Shown: positions 8,365 through 17,686, numbered from the stretch's first letter. The stretch: DNA of 64,000 nt from Bradyrhizobium sp. Y36 (GCF_002531575.1 NZ_NWTI01000003.1:1-64000); one strand, 5' to 3'. Notes: generated from the sequence alone by a model not told the origin. Numbers and translations: made by a program.

Positions 8365-10110
8365 ATGGCTCGTCTGCTCTCCCTCAATGTCGGCTTGCCG
8401 CGCGACGTCGCCTGGCAAGGCAGGACCGTCCACACCGGAATCTGGAAGACTCCCGTCACGGGCCCGCGCCGGGTACGCCGGCTCAACATCGACGGCGACG
8501 GCCAGGGCGATACGGCGGGTCACGGCGGCGAGCAGCGCGCCGTCTTCGTCTACCAGGACGAATCCTATCGATACTGGCAAAAGCATCTCGGCCGGTCCGA
8601 CCTCGTTCATGGTCAATTCGGCGAGAACTTTACCGTCGAGGGCCTGGCCGACACCGAGGTCTGCATCGGTGATCGCTACAGGATCGGCACCGCCCTGTTC
8701 GAGGTCACGCAGCCGCGCGTCACCTGCTACCGGCTCGGCATTCGCATGGACGAGCCTGATATGCCCGCGCTGCTCGTCAAGCACGGCCGGCCGGGCTTCT
8801 ACTTCCGTGTCATCGAGGAAGGCGACGTCGAGGCCGGCGACGAGATCGTGCAGGTCGAAAGCGGTCCGGAAGGCATGAGCGTAGCCGAGATCGATGCGCT
8901 GCTTTACTTGCCCCCTCATCCGCCCGAGCGCCTCGCGCGCGCGCTGAAAATTCCGGCGCTGAGCCGCGGCTGGAATCAGTCCTTCGCAGCGCTGCTCGCG
9001 CAGAAGGACAGCCCCGCAGCGGGAAACGCCGGGCTTGGCCCAACCGCTAGTCCGGCGCCGGCCTGGCGCGGCTTCCGCCCCTTCCGCGTGACGCGCAAGA
9101 TCACCGAAAGTGCCAGCGTGACCTCGCTGATCCTCGAGCCTGCGGATGGACAGCCGTTGGCGGCCGCTCTGCCAGGTCAATTCGTGGTCGTGCGGCTGGG
9201 GCCGTCCGCGATGACGCGCAGCTATTCGCTGTCGAGCCGCGCCGACGCGGCATCCTATCGCATCAGCATCAAGCGCGAGGCGCACGGCGCGGCCAGCTTC
9301 TATGTCGCCGAGACGATCCAGGCCGGCGATATCGTGCCGGTCGGTGCGCCGCGCGGCAGTTTCACCCTCCACGCCGATACACGGCCCGTGGTGCTGCTGA
9401 GCGCGGGCATCGGCGTGACGCCGGTGCTCGCCATGCTGCACGCCCTCGCCGCGGAGCACACGACGCGGGATGTCTGGTGGCTGCATGGCACACGCAACGG
9501 CCGTGAGCATCCGTTCGCGGCCGAGGCGCGCGGACTTCTTGCAGGATTGGCGCGTCATCACAGTCATGTCTGCTTCAGCGCCCCCGATCCGGCCGACCGT
9601 CCGGGAGCCGATTTCGACAGCATAGGTCGCCTGGATCGACAGCGGCTCCAGATGCTCGACGTTCCCAGAGACGGCGATTTCTATCTCTGCGGACCTATGG
9701 CCTTCATGAGCGCCCTGACCACCGGTCTCGCCGCGCTGGGTGTCGCGCCCGATCGTATCCACACCGAGCTGTTCGGCAGCAAGCCCTCGCTGACACCGGG
9801 TATCACGGCTGCGGCGAAGACGATTCCCCATCAGCCGGCCGGAGCGCGCGGCCCGGGTCCCATGGTGTCGTTCACCCGCAGCGGCCTCAATGTCTGCTGG
9901 GGACCATCCTACGCCAGCCTGCTCGAGCTCGCCGAGGCATGCGATGTCCCGGTGCGCTGGTCGTGCCGAAGCGGGGTTTGCCACAACTGCGAGAGCGGGC
10001 TCGTGGCCGGAGAGGTCAGCTACGCGCCGGATCCGCTCGACCCGCCGGCAGAGGGAAATCTGCTGATCTGCTGCGCACGACCGCAAGGCGACGTCGTGAT
10101 CGATCTCTAG
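8365..10110 (+). CDS. MOSC domain - ferredoxin reductase - 2Fe-2S ferredoxin fusion protein
   Basis: 581 aa, three modules. Residues ~1-165: MOSC domain (GDTAGHGGEQRAVFVYQ, GQFGENFTVEG, CYRLGIRM) for molybdenum-cofactor sulfur handling. Residues ~230-470: FNR-like FAD/NAD domain (RSYSLSS, GIGVTPVLAML, YLCGPMAFM). C-terminal ~90 residues: plant-type 2Fe-2S ferredoxin with C-x4-C-x2-C (CRSGVCHNC) and a distal Cys. The architecture suggests an electron-delivering partner of an MOSC/Moco reductase such as N-hydroxylated-compound reduction. The start at 8365 follows GAGG; upstream codons read an Arg/Pro-rich non-domain. Confidence 0.85.
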   Translation: MARLLSLNVGLPRDVAWQGRTVHTGIWKTPVTGPRRVRRLNIDGDGQGDTAGHGGEQRAVFVYQDESYRYWQKHLGRSDLVHGQFGENFTVEGLADTEVCIGDRYRIGTALFEVTQPRVTCYRLGIRMDEPDMPALLVKHGRPGFYFRVIEEGDVEAGDEIVQVESGPEGMSVAEIDALLYLPPHPPERLARALKIPALSRGWNQSFAALLAQKDSPAAGNAGLGPTASPAPAWRGFRPFRVTRKITESASVTSLILEPADGQPLAAALPGQFVVVRLGPSAMTRSYSLSSRADAASYRISIKREAHGAASFYVAETIQAGDIVPVGAPRGSFTLHADTRPVVLLSAGIGVTPVLAMLHALAAEHTTRDVWWLHGTRNGREHPFAAEARGLLAGLARHHSHVCFSAPDPADRPGADFDSIGRLDRQRLQMLDVPRDGDFYLCGPMAFMSALTTGLAALGVAPDRIHTELFGSKPSLTPGITAAAKTIPHQPAGARGPGPMVSFTRSGLNVCWGPSYASLLELAEACDVPVRWSCRSGVCHNCESGLVAGEVSYAPDPLDPPAEGNLLICCARPQGDVVIDL

Positions 10111-10143
10111 AGATGAAATCGGCGCCGGACACAGGAGAGCTCG

Positions 10144-10740
10144 ATGCGAACTGACATCATGCCGGGCGTGACCTTCCCGGATTACGAACTCAGCGACCAC
10201 ACCGCAAAGCACCGCAAGCTCTCCGAGCTGCAGGGCGACGATCCCATGATCGTCGTGCTCGGCCGCGGCGGATTTTGCCCGAAGGATCGTCGCCAGACCG
10301 AAGGGCTGGTTCAGCTCCATCGCGAGATGGAGGTCGGCTATTGCCGGCTGGTCACGATCACCACCGACACCATCACCGAGACCAATGAATATCGCAGCGG
10401 CGCCGGCGCGCACTGGCCCTTCCTCTCGGACCCCAGGCGGATCGTCCAGAAGGACCTCGACATCGCCGAATACACCGATCCGGTCCACAATCCGATGATC
10501 CCGCATGTCATCGTGCTGGAGCCCCGTCTCGTCATTCACAAGATTTACAACGGCTACTGGTTCTTCGGGCGTCCGACCATGGAGGAGCTGCGCCAGGACC
10601 TCAGGGCCGTCAGCATGAAGTGCCGCCCGGATTGGGACATCACAGCGCCCGGATTCAGGGCGCTCTGGGACCAGGGCCGCAAGGAGTATTTTTACCCCTA
10701 CGGCAAGGCTTATCGCGAAACGCTCGGCGGCCGGGACTAA
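10144..10740 (+). CDS. Redoxin / AhpC-TSA-like domain protein
   Basis: 198 aa. Thioredoxin-fold peroxiredoxin-like layout: VVLGRGGFCPKDRRQ carries the single Cys at the peroxidatic position, followed by strand-helix elements and HWPFLSDP. A resolving Cys in the usual place is not evident, so it may be a 1-Cys peroxidase or a non-peroxidase redoxin. AGGAG precedes the start at 10144. It follows the MOSC fusion gene by 33 bp, so joint transcription is likely. Confidence 0.75.
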   Translation: MRTDIMPGVTFPDYELSDHTAKHRKLSELQGDDPMIVVLGRGGFCPKDRRQTEGLVQLHREMEVGYCRLVTITTDTITETNEYRSGAGAHWPFLSDPRRIVQKDLDIAEYTDPVHNPMIPHVIVLEPRLVIHKIYNGYWFFGRPTMEELRQDLRAVSMKCRPDWDITAPGFRALWDQGRKEYFYPYGKAYRETLGGRD

Positions 10741-10823
10741 CGCACGAGCGACCGGATCTCCCCGGGAACGCAGCCCGGGCCTAGTTGTTGGTGCTGTCAG
10801 GACATATCCCCGACAGGAACCTC

Positions 10824-11651
10824 ATGTGCCGCTGGATCGCATACCGAGGCGAGACCACCTCGTTCGAGCCTTACGTTACCGAGCCCGAGCATTCGCTGAT
10901 CGCGCAGAGCATCCGCTCGCTGCAATCGACGGCGGGCTCGAACGGCGACGGCTTTGGTCTCGGCTGGTACGGCGAGCATCCGGAGCCCGGGCTCTATCGC
11001 GAGACGCGGCCGGCGTGGTCTGACGAAAACCTGCGCTATCTCTGCCGGCACCTGCGCTCGCATCTGTTCTTCGCCCATGTGCGCGCCGCGACCGGCACCG
11101 CGGTCACGCGGCAGAATTGCCATCCCTTTGCCTGCGGCCACTGGATGTTCATGCACAACGGATTCGTCGGCAGCTGGAATCGGCTGCGGCGCAAGGTCGA
11201 GGCCCTGATCCCCGATGCCTACTATCCGTCGCGCCTCGGCACGACCGATTCCGAAGCCGTCTTCCTGGCGATGATGGGCGCCGGCCTCGACGGCGACCCG
11301 CTTGGAGCGACGCAGCGCGTGCTGCAGGCCCTGGTCGGCCTCGTCAACGAAGGCCGCTTGCGCGAACGGCTGCGCTTCACCAGCGCGATCGCCAACGGCC
11401 GCGATCTCTACGCCTTCCGTGTTGCGGTCAACGACGACGCGAACACGCTCTACTTCCGCGAGGACGGCGGCCAGGTCATCGTCGTGTCAGAACCGTTCGA
11501 CAAGGAATCGGACTGGACCGAGGTGCCGCCGAACCACGCACTGATCGCGCGCGGGTCCGAAAGCGTGAAAATTGTTCCGTTCGACGCGACAATTTGCAGT
11601 AGCACCGAGCGGGAACCCGCCCCGGCCAGAAGGATTATTGCCCGCAGGTAA
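10824..11651 (+). CDS. Class II glutamine amidotransferase (EgtC/YafJ-like)
   Basis: 275 aa. The ATG at 10824 is chosen because it places Cys at position 2 (MCRWIAYRG), the N-terminal nucleophile of class II amidotransferases, and ACAGGA lies just upstream. NGDGFGLGWY, AHVRAATGTAVTRQNCHPF and MFMHNGFVGSW match the glutaminase core. No synthetase domain follows, so it is a stand-alone gamma-glutamyl hydrolase/amidotransferase as in EgtC. The next gene, 19 bp away, is a YbdK-type ligase; the two may add and remove a gamma-glutamyl group. Confidence 0.85.
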   Translation: MCRWIAYRGETTSFEPYVTEPEHSLIAQSIRSLQSTAGSNGDGFGLGWYGEHPEPGLYRETRPAWSDENLRYLCRHLRSHLFFAHVRAATGTAVTRQNCHPFACGHWMFMHNGFVGSWNRLRRKVEALIPDAYYPSRLGTTDSEAVFLAMMGAGLDGDPLGATQRVLQALVGLVNEGRLRERLRFTSAIANGRDLYAFRVAVNDDANTLYFREDGGQVIVVSEPFDKESDWTEVPPNHALIARGSESVKIVPFDATICSSTEREPAPARRIIARR

Positions 11652-11670
11652 TGCCTTTGCCGGGTGGCCA

Positions 11671-12900
11671 ATGACATTTGCTTCGGACGTCTTGAAACTG
11701 CTTCGCCTAGATTCCTCCCAGGACAAGCAGCATCTCGTGATTCGCTCCGCCGGTGGCGGCGGCAAGGCGGCTGAGTATTCGTTCGGCATCGAGGAGGAAT
11801 ACTTCCTGGCCGACCGCCGCACCTTCGAGGTCGCGATCCAGACTCCCAACGAATTGTTCGAGTCGGCGAACTGGTCCACCGGCGGCCAAGCCATGCGCGA
11901 GATGCTGCAGTCCCAGCTCGAGGTCGCCACCAACGTCCACGTCGACGTCAACGACGCTCGCGAGGAGCTTCGCTTCCTGCGCCGCGAGGTCGCGAACGTC
12001 GCCGGCCAATATGGCTTCGTCATCATGGCCTGCGGCACGCACCCGACCGCGGTCTGGCGCATGTCGCAGCCGAGCCCGAAGCCGCGCTATGAGGAGATGA
12101 TCGAGGATCTGCGCAGCATCGGCCATCGCAACATGATGTGCGGCATGCACGTGCACGTGCAATTGCCCGATCCCGAGAAGCGCATGGCGGTGATGCGGGC
12201 GATGCTGCCGCATCTGCCGCTGTTCATCGCGCTGTCGGCCTCTTCCCCGTTCTGGAATTCGCACAAGACGGGGCTGAAGGGCTACCGGCTCGCCGCCTAT
12301 TCCGAGCTGCCGCGCACCGGCCTGCCCGAGCTGTTCGAGAGCCGGCAGGACTACGACGAATATATCGGCGCGTTGCAGCGCTCGGGCGTCATCCCCGACG
12401 AGAGCCACATCTGGTGGGCGATGCGGCCCTCGATGCGGCACCCGACGCTCGAGCTCCGCGCGCCCGACACCTGCACCTTCGTCGACGATGCCGTCGCCAT
12501 CGCCTCGCTGTATCGCTGCCTGACGCGGCACCTCTATTTGCGGCCGCATCTGTCGAAGGAGGTGACCGTGGTCGAGCGCGCGATTGCGGTCGAGAACAAA
12601 TGGCGCGCGCAGCGCTACGGCACCGATTGCATCTTTGCCTCCAGGGACGGTCCGGTCACGATCTCGGAGATGCTGTCCCGAATCATCGACGACATCGCCG
12701 GGGACGCGGAGGCTCTCGGCTGCACCGCCGAGATCGGGCATTGCCGCACCATCGTGGACCGCGGCAGCTCGGCCGAATTCCAGCTTCGCGCCTATCGGGA
12801 GAACGGCGACGACATCGCAGCAGTGTCACGATGGATTGCTACATCGACGATATCAGGGACGAGTGCCCCGATCGGGCAAGGCGCAACAGCGCCGTCATAG
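11671..12900 (+). CDS. Carboxylate-amine ligase, YbdK / GCS2 family
   Basis: 409 aa, normal for the family. FGIEEEYFL at the N terminus, HRNMMCGMHVHVQLPDPEKR, WWAMRPSMRHPTLELRAPD and the C-terminal AEIGHCRTIVDRGSSAEFQ are glutamate-cysteine ligase 2 family motifs (COG2170). These ATP-grasp-related enzymes form an amide on the gamma-carboxylate of glutamate; the natural amine is unknown. The start at 11671 was preferred to an upstream in-frame start inside the amidotransferase gene because family similarity begins near here. Confidence 0.85.
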   Translation: MTFASDVLKLLRLDSSQDKQHLVIRSAGGGGKAAEYSFGIEEEYFLADRRTFEVAIQTPNELFESANWSTGGQAMREMLQSQLEVATNVHVDVNDAREELRFLRREVANVAGQYGFVIMACGTHPTAVWRMSQPSPKPRYEEMIEDLRSIGHRNMMCGMHVHVQLPDPEKRMAVMRAMLPHLPLFIALSASSPFWNSHKTGLKGYRLAAYSELPRTGLPELFESRQDYDEYIGALQRSGVIPDESHIWWAMRPSMRHPTLELRAPDTCTFVDDAVAIASLYRCLTRHLYLRPHLSKEVTVVERAIAVENKWRAQRYGTDCIFASRDGPVTISEMLSRIIDDIAGDAEALGCTAEIGHCRTIVDRGSSAEFQLRAYRENGDDIAAVSRWIATSTISGTSAPIGQGATAPS

Positions 12901-12964
12901 TGCTCGCGCAAGCTTCACGAACGAGAACGTCATTTCCAAGATTTGGTCCGTCCCAGAGGAATGC

Positions 12965-13150
12965 ATGACTGACATCGCCTGGTGCGCCGGTTGCGGCCAC
13001 AGCCTGGTCCCGATCCTGTCCGAAAAAGGCCGCGCACGGCCGAACTGCTTCTGGTGCGAGGGCGTCGACGCACGGACCCTGGAGATGGCAAAATGGGCGG
13101 ACAGCCCGGCCGGCAAACCGGACCGGGCTGCGCCTCACGCTTTGGATTGA
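12965..13150 (+). CDS. Small zinc-ribbon-like protein
   Basis: 61 aa with two CxxC knuckles (CAGC near residue 7 and CFWC near residue 28), a likely zinc ribbon. GAGG precedes the ATG at 12965. It follows the ligase gene by 64 bp and is convergent with the small gene ending at 13164. Family not recognised; a nucleic-acid-binding or metallochaperone role is only a guess. Confidence 0.55.
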   Translation: MTDIAWCAGCGHSLVPILSEKGRARPNCFWCEGVDARTLEMAKWADSPAGKPDRAAPHALD

Positions 13151-13163
13151 GCGCCCCTTCGCG

Positions 13164-13472
13164 TCAAACCCGCGCCACCACGCGCGGACGGAACACGGAT
13201 GCGGCGGTCGGCGCAGGCGCCGCGGCGGGCTTTCGCACCGGCCGACGCCGCGGGATGAAGAAGCTGTGCACGATGATCGGCTCGTGATCGCCGAGCGCGA
13301 TCCGCTCCTTCGCGAGCAGGCTCATGACCGAACGCATCTTCATGACTTCCTGCGCCACGAAGCTGCAGTCCTCACCGCGATTGACCTGCTCATGCATGAT
13401 CGCCTCGGCTTCGCGCATGCTGACGCGGAGCGCTCTGATGGTTCTGCGAATTTCGTTGATGCGGTTGTCCAT
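13164..13472 (-). CDS. Small hypothetical protein, probably SOS-regulated
   Basis: 102 aa. An amphipathic, probably coiled-coil N-terminal half (MDNRINEIRRTIRALRVSMR) is followed by a basic, Pro/Ala-rich tail. The ATG at 13472 has GGAGG at 5-nt spacing, which decides the start over longer readings. A GTTC-N7-GTTC element lies 28 bp upstream, so LexA control is likely. No family recognised; the basic tail would suit nucleic-acid binding. Confidence 0.65.
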   Translation of the reverse strand: MDNRINEIRRTIRALRVSMREAEAIMHEQVNRGEDCSFVAQEVMKMRSVMSLLAKERIALGDHEPIIVHSFFIPRRRPVRKPAAAPAPTAASVFRPRVVARV

Positions 13473-13848
13473 GGCTGCCTCCATCTCGGTCGCAGCATAA
13501 GAACAAAACATGAACAATCTGTCAATCGCCGCCTCGCCGGCCGCGGCGCAAACTCCGGGCGCTGGGGAAGGCATTGCGGCGATCCGACCGAATGCCCCTG
13601 CACACGCCCTGGCGAGGCCTGCTGCCAAATTAGACAGGCCCCGCAGCTCCAGTGAAGGCGGCGCTTCTCGCACCGCGTCTGACGATCGGAACAAGCCGTC
13701 GATCTAACGTCCCGTGCAACCTCCGGATTTCTCCCGCGCGGGCACGCTCGAATCGCGACGCCGGGCCCGCCTGCTGCCTCGCAAACCAACTGGCCCAGAA
13801 TTCGCAATGACGTTGTCAGCGAAGCAACGGCGCAGAGCGGAGAACGTC
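13473..13848. other. Divergent intergenic region with LexA-type box
   Basis: 376 bp between the small minus-strand gene and the cupin gene. It contains the GTTC-N7-GTTC box at 13501-13515 near the minus-strand promoter. Nothing else was recognised; open frames here lack ribosome sites. Confidence 0.5.
13501..13515 (-). promoter_or_regulatory. Alphaproteobacterial LexA (SOS) box
   Basis: On the minus strand the sequence reads GTTCATGTTTTGTTC, exactly the GTTC-N7-GTTC direct repeat bound by LexA in alphaproteobacteria. It ends 28 bp before the start of the 102-aa gene, where it would overlap the promoter or transcription start. Confidence 0.7.
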
Positions 13849-14988
13849 ATGAACGTGCATGCTGCGGGCGATCTCAAGACGACCGGCCTCACCCGTCCGA
13901 ACGGCGTACCGCTCCGCCTCAACATGCAGGACTTTGTCGCGATCGATCGCGACAAGAACGCGAAGTTCGAGGCGACCTATCGTCCGCAAGCGCTCTACAA
14001 TCGCGCCAACGAAGGCTTTCACGCCAACAACGAAACCTTCCTGCTCCACGAAGTCGCGACCAACCTGCCGATCTACCGCCCCGACACCGGCCCCACCGAT
14101 TTCCATCTGCATCTGCCGCCCGGCGGTTTCCAGCTCGTGCTGGTCACCTCGGGCGCCTTCACCTTCGACTATGACGGGCGCTTCTACAATGTCGGCCCCG
14201 GCGCGGTGATGCTGCAGAGTGCGATCGTGCACCGCCAGCTGTTCTACACCTGGTCGGGCCTGCCGACCGAAGAGAATTTAAAGACACCGCAGACGGTGGT
14301 GCCCGATCCGATCTCGATGGGCTATTCCGGCAAATTCCTCGAAGCCTTCATCACCGATCCCACCACCTTTCCGAATCCGACCATCGTCGGCCCGGATCAG
14401 ATCGACGAGGCCGAGACGCCGCGCGTGGCCTGGAGCCATCCGCTGCACGATCGCCCTGCCAACGCCGGCTTCTGGCTGCAGGATCCGCTGGCGCTGGATG
14501 CGCTGTTCAAGCCGGTCGCGGACCGCTCGATCAAATCGGCGCTGCCGGTCTACGTGCGCGACATCGGCATCGAAATTCCGAGCGGCCAGCTCGTCACCGG
14601 CCACATCATCGCAACCGACCCGCGCGGCCAGTCGCTGCTGCCGAAGAGTGCATCGGCATCTGTGGATGCCGCCTCGTTCGCCAAGGGCGAAGTCGTGATC
14701 TATCGCGTCATTCGCGGCACGGCCGAGTTCAAGAGAAAGTCCGGCGAGACCTTTGAGCTGTCAGCCGGCGATGTGGTGACGGCGGGCAAGGAGTCGATCG
14801 GCCTCGTCGCAGTCGGCGAGAACACGCAGGTGCTCCGGCTCGGCCTTCTCAAGGGCATCGACAACCTTCGCAGCTGGACACCGACCCAGCGCGACGAGAT
14901 CGACGGCCTCGCCGGCCAGCTCATCACCCAGAAGGAGGTTCGTCCGCTGCGCACCGACGGCAAGCCGGTCGGATATCTGTACGCTTAG
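13849..14988 (+). CDS. Cupin-domain protein of unknown function
   Basis: 379 aa. Two beta-barrel-like halves: FHLHLPPGGFQLVLVTSGAF and DYDGRFYNVGPGAVMLQ near residues 80-125, and VIYRVIRGTAEFKRKSGETF with ELSAGDVV near residues 285-310, the spacing of cupin motifs 1 and 2. Metal-ligand histidines are not all conserved, so it may be a sensor or isomerase rather than a dioxygenase. The ATG at 13849 follows GGAGAA; an in-frame ATG at 13807 lacks a ribosome site. Convergent with gor, 7 bp between stops. Confidence 0.65.
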   Translation: MNVHAAGDLKTTGLTRPNGVPLRLNMQDFVAIDRDKNAKFEATYRPQALYNRANEGFHANNETFLLHEVATNLPIYRPDTGPTDFHLHLPPGGFQLVLVTSGAFTFDYDGRFYNVGPGAVMLQSAIVHRQLFYTWSGLPTEENLKTPQTVVPDPISMGYSGKFLEAFITDPTTFPNPTIVGPDQIDEAETPRVAWSHPLHDRPANAGFWLQDPLALDALFKPVADRSIKSALPVYVRDIGIEIPSGQLVTGHIIATDPRGQSLLPKSASASVDAASFAKGEVVIYRVIRGTAEFKRKSGETFELSAGDVVTAGKESIGLVAVGENTQVLRLGLLKGIDNLRSWTPTQRDEIDGLAGQLITQKEVRPLRTDGKPVGYLYA

Positions 14989-14995
14989 GAGGCCC

Positions 14996-16384
14996 CTACT
15001 CCGCCGCCTGGCGCACGTGCCGCGCGGTCGGCGTGCGCATGGTGACGAGTTCCTCGGCCGCGGTCGGATGCAGCGCGATGGTGGCGTCGAAATCGGCCTT
15101 GGTTGCCTTCATCTTCACCGCGATCGCGACAACTTGCGTGACCTCGGCGGCGCAATCGCCAACGATGTGACAGCCGAGCACGCGATCGGTCGAGCCGTCG
15201 ACCACGAGCTTCATCAGCACGCGGGTATCGCGGCCCGACATCGTCGCCTTGATCGGGCGGAACGTCGTCTTGTAGATGTCGACGTGGCTGAACTGCGCGC
15301 GCGCCTCGGTTTCCGTCAGGCCGACGGTGCCGACCTCCGGCTGCGAGAACACCGCGGTCGGAATGTGCGAGTGATCGACCTGCACCGTGCGATTGCCGAA
15401 CACGGTGTCGGCGAAGGCATGGCCCTCGCGGATCGCGACCGGCGTCAGGTTGAAGCGATGGGTGACGTCGCCGATCGCGTAGATGCTGTCGACCGAGCTC
15501 TTCGAGAAATGGTCGACCGCGATGCCGCCATTGTTCGGGTTGATGGCGACACCGGCGTTCTCCAGGCCGAGATTGGCCACGGCCGGGTGGCGGCCGATCG
15601 CGAACATCACCTGGTCCGAGGCGATGCTCGATCCGTTCGACAGATGCGTGGTGAATTCCTCGCCATGGCGATCGACCTTCGCCACCGTGCAGCCGGTGAG
15701 AATGGTGATGCCCTGCTTCTCCATCTCGGCACGAACGTGGGTGCGAACATCCTCGTCAAAACCGCGAAGGATGTTGTCGCCGCGATAGATCACGGTGACG
15801 TCGGAGCCGAAGCCGGCGAAGATGCCGGCAAATTCCAGCGCGATATAGCCGCCGCCCTGGATCACGATCCGCTTCGGCAGCTTCTTGAGATGAAACGCCT
15901 CGTTGGACGAGATCACGTGCTCGATGCCGGGAATCGAAGCGCCGTGGTTGGGCGCGCCGCCGGTGGCGATCAGGATGTATTTCGCGGTGATCTTCTTGTC
16001 GTCCGAGAGCAGGCGAACGGTGTGCTTGTCCTCGATCACCGCGCGGCTCTTGACGATCTGGGCGCCCGACTTCTCGACATTCGCGGTATAGGCCGCCTCC
16101 AGCCGCGCGATCTCCTTGTCCTTGTTGGCGATCAGCGTCGGCCAGTCGAAGCTGGCGGGCGGAACGGTCCAGCCGAAGCCGGCGGCATCTTCCAGCTCGT
16201 GACGGAAATGCGAGCCGATCACGAACAGCTTCTTCGGCACGCAGCCGCGGATCACGCAGGTGCCGCCCATGCGGTACTCTTCCGCGATCATCACGCGGGC
16301 GCCGTAACCGGCCGCGATGCGGGCGGCACGCACGCCGCCCGAGCCACCACCGATCACGAAGAGGTCGACGTCGAATTCAGCCAT
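14996..16384 (-). CDS. gor: Glutathione-disulfide reductase
   Basis: 462 aa flavoprotein disulfide reductase that reduces GSSG with NADPH. FAD-binding GGGSGGVRAAR at the N terminus, redox-active CVIRGCVPKK at residues ~43-52, second nucleotide site GGYIALEFAGIFAGFG with the following Tyr-Arg that fits NADPH, and C-terminal ALHPTAAEELVTM carrying the catalytic His-Glu pair. Last gene of rpiA-DUF2059-gor, 46 bp after the DUF2059 gene. Confidence 0.92.
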   Translation of the reverse strand: MAEFDVDLFVIGGGSGGVRAARIAAGYGARVMIAEEYRMGGTCVIRGCVPKKLFVIGSHFRHELEDAAGFGWTVPPASFDWPTLIANKDKEIARLEAAYTANVEKSGAQIVKSRAVIEDKHTVRLLSDDKKITAKYILIATGGAPNHGASIPGIEHVISSNEAFHLKKLPKRIVIQGGGYIALEFAGIFAGFGSDVTVIYRGDNILRGFDEDVRTHVRAEMEKQGITILTGCTVAKVDRHGEEFTTHLSNGSSIASDQVMFAIGRHPAVANLGLENAGVAINPNNGGIAVDHFSKSSVDSIYAIGDVTHRFNLTPVAIREGHAFADTVFGNRTVQVDHSHIPTAVFSQPEVGTVGLTETEARAQFSHVDIYKTTFRPIKATMSGRDTRVLMKLVVDGSTDRVLGCHIVGDCAAEVTQVVAIAVKMKATKADFDATIALHPTAAEELVTMRTPTARHVRQAAE

Positions 16385-16430
16385 TGTCCACTCCGACCTC
16401 TTTCAGGAACTCCCTCTCAGATAGTGTCGG

Positions 16431-16970
16431 TCAGATTTCCTTGCCACGCTTGCGCATCTCGGCGCGGAAGGCTCCCATCACGGTCTCGGAGAAGTTCTGG
16501 GCCCAGGAGTTCATGAAGGCCATGGACAGGCCGATGGCGCGCGGCTCGGCGTCGATCAGCTTCTTGCCCAGCGGCGACTTGTAGAAGGTGACGAGGTCCT
16601 TCAGCTCCTGCTCGGTGAACTCGCTGGCATAGATCTGTGCCATGCCGTCGCCGATCTCGTTCTGGCGGCCGTTGAGCTGCTGGGCGACGATCCCTGCCAC
16701 CTCGTTGAGGTCCTTCTGGTAGTTCAGGTTCTGCTGAATCAGCGCGATCTTGGTCTTCTCGACCAGGCCGGGCACGGCGCCCTGGTACATCGCGGTGGCG
16801 TTCTTGATCTGCAGGATCTCCTTGGCCGCCGCAACCGCCGCGGGCGAGGCCTTCGGCTGGGCGGGCGCCGCCGCGGCCTTGGGGGCCGGAGCCGGCTGCT
16901 GCGCCATGGCCGGGAAGACCAATCCCGCAGCGAGGGTCACGGCCGGCAAGAACTTCAATACGATCTTCAT
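16431..16970 (-). CDS. DUF2059 domain periplasmic protein
   Basis: 179 aa. A clear Sec signal peptide (to about AMAQ at residue 23), an Ala/Pro-rich linker, then a helical DUF2059 domain (FTEQELKDLVTFYKSPLGKK). Function unknown; DUF2059 proteins are exported. It starts 2 bp after the rpiA stop, so the two are co-transcribed. Confidence 0.8.
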   Translation of the reverse strand: MKIVLKFLPAVTLAAGLVFPAMAQQPAPAPKAAAAPAQPKASPAAVAAAKEILQIKNATAMYQGAVPGLVEKTKIALIQQNLNYQKDLNEVAGIVAQQLNGRQNEIGDGMAQIYASEFTEQELKDLVTFYKSPLGKKLIDAEPRAIGLSMAFMNSWAQNFSETVMGAFRAEMRKRGKEI

Positions 16971-16972
16971 TC

Positions 16973-17686
16973 CTAGTCTCCTTTCGGCTTGCGCCGTTCA
17001 ATCACGCGAATTCCCTCAGCCCCCGCCAGAACGGCAGAGCTGGCCAAGCCGATGAACAGCCCGTGCTCGACCACACCTGGAATGGCGCTCAACGCCTTGG
17101 CGAGGCTGGCAGGATCCTCGATCCGTCCGAGCTGGGCATCGATGATCCAGTGGCCGCCGTCGGTGACGAAAACGTGGCCGTCCTTGCCCTTGCGGACCGC
17201 CATTTGCCCGGAAACGCCGCATTCGGCAAATGCCTTCTCGATCGCCCGGCGCGTCGCGCCGAGGCCGAACGGGATGACCTCGACCGGCAGCGGAAACTTG
17301 CCGAGCGTCGGCACCCATTTGGTGTCATCGGCAATCACGATCATGCGATCCGAGGCGGCCGCCACGATCTTCTCGCGCAGCAACGCGCCGCCGCCGCCCT
17401 TGATCAGGTTGAGCGCGGGATCGATCTCGTCGGCGCCGTCGACGGTGATGTCGAGATGGTCGACCTCATCGAGCGTGGTCAGCGGCACGCCGCAGCGCTC
17501 CGCGTCCGCGCGGGTCTGCTCCGAGGTCGGCACGCCGATCACCTTGAGCCCGGCGGCGACGCGCTCGCCGAGCAGCTCGACGAAATGCTTGGCGGTCGAG
17601 CCGGTGCCGAGCCCGAGCTGCATGCCGTCCCGCACCTCTTCGAGCGCGCGCGCCGCAGCCTGCCGCTTCAACTGGTCCATATTCAC
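16973..17686 (-). CDS. rpiA: Ribose-5-phosphate isomerase A
   Basis: 237 aa; interconverts ribose-5-phosphate and ribulose-5-phosphate in the pentose phosphate pathway. [43 protein letters not shown] (catalytic Asp/Lys region) and [10 protein letters not shown] are all in place. First gene of rpiA-DUF2059-gor. Supplying NADPH/pentose flux and glutathione reduction from one operon is physiologically sensible. Divergent from gph. Confidence 0.93.
   Translation of the reverse strand: MNMDQLKRQAAARALEEVRDGMQLGLGTGSTAKHFVELLGERVAAGLKVIGVPTSEQTRADAERCGVPLTTLDEVDHLDITVDGADEIDPALNLIKGGGGALLREKIVAAASDRMIVIADDTKWVPTLGKFPLPVEVIPFGLGATRRAIEKAFAECGVSGQMAVRKGKDGHVFVTDGGHWIIDAQLGRIEDPASLAKALSAIPGVVEHGLFIGLASSAVLAGAEGIRVIERRKPKGD

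Noticed and set aside
8308..10539. A 743-codon open frame on the minus strand opposite the MOSC fusion and redoxin genes
   Set aside because: GC-rich codon shadow: no domain, no ribosome site, and it opposes two well-supported genes.
15017..16516. A 499-codon plus frame opposite gor
   Set aside because: Antisense shadow of a gene with clear catalytic motifs.
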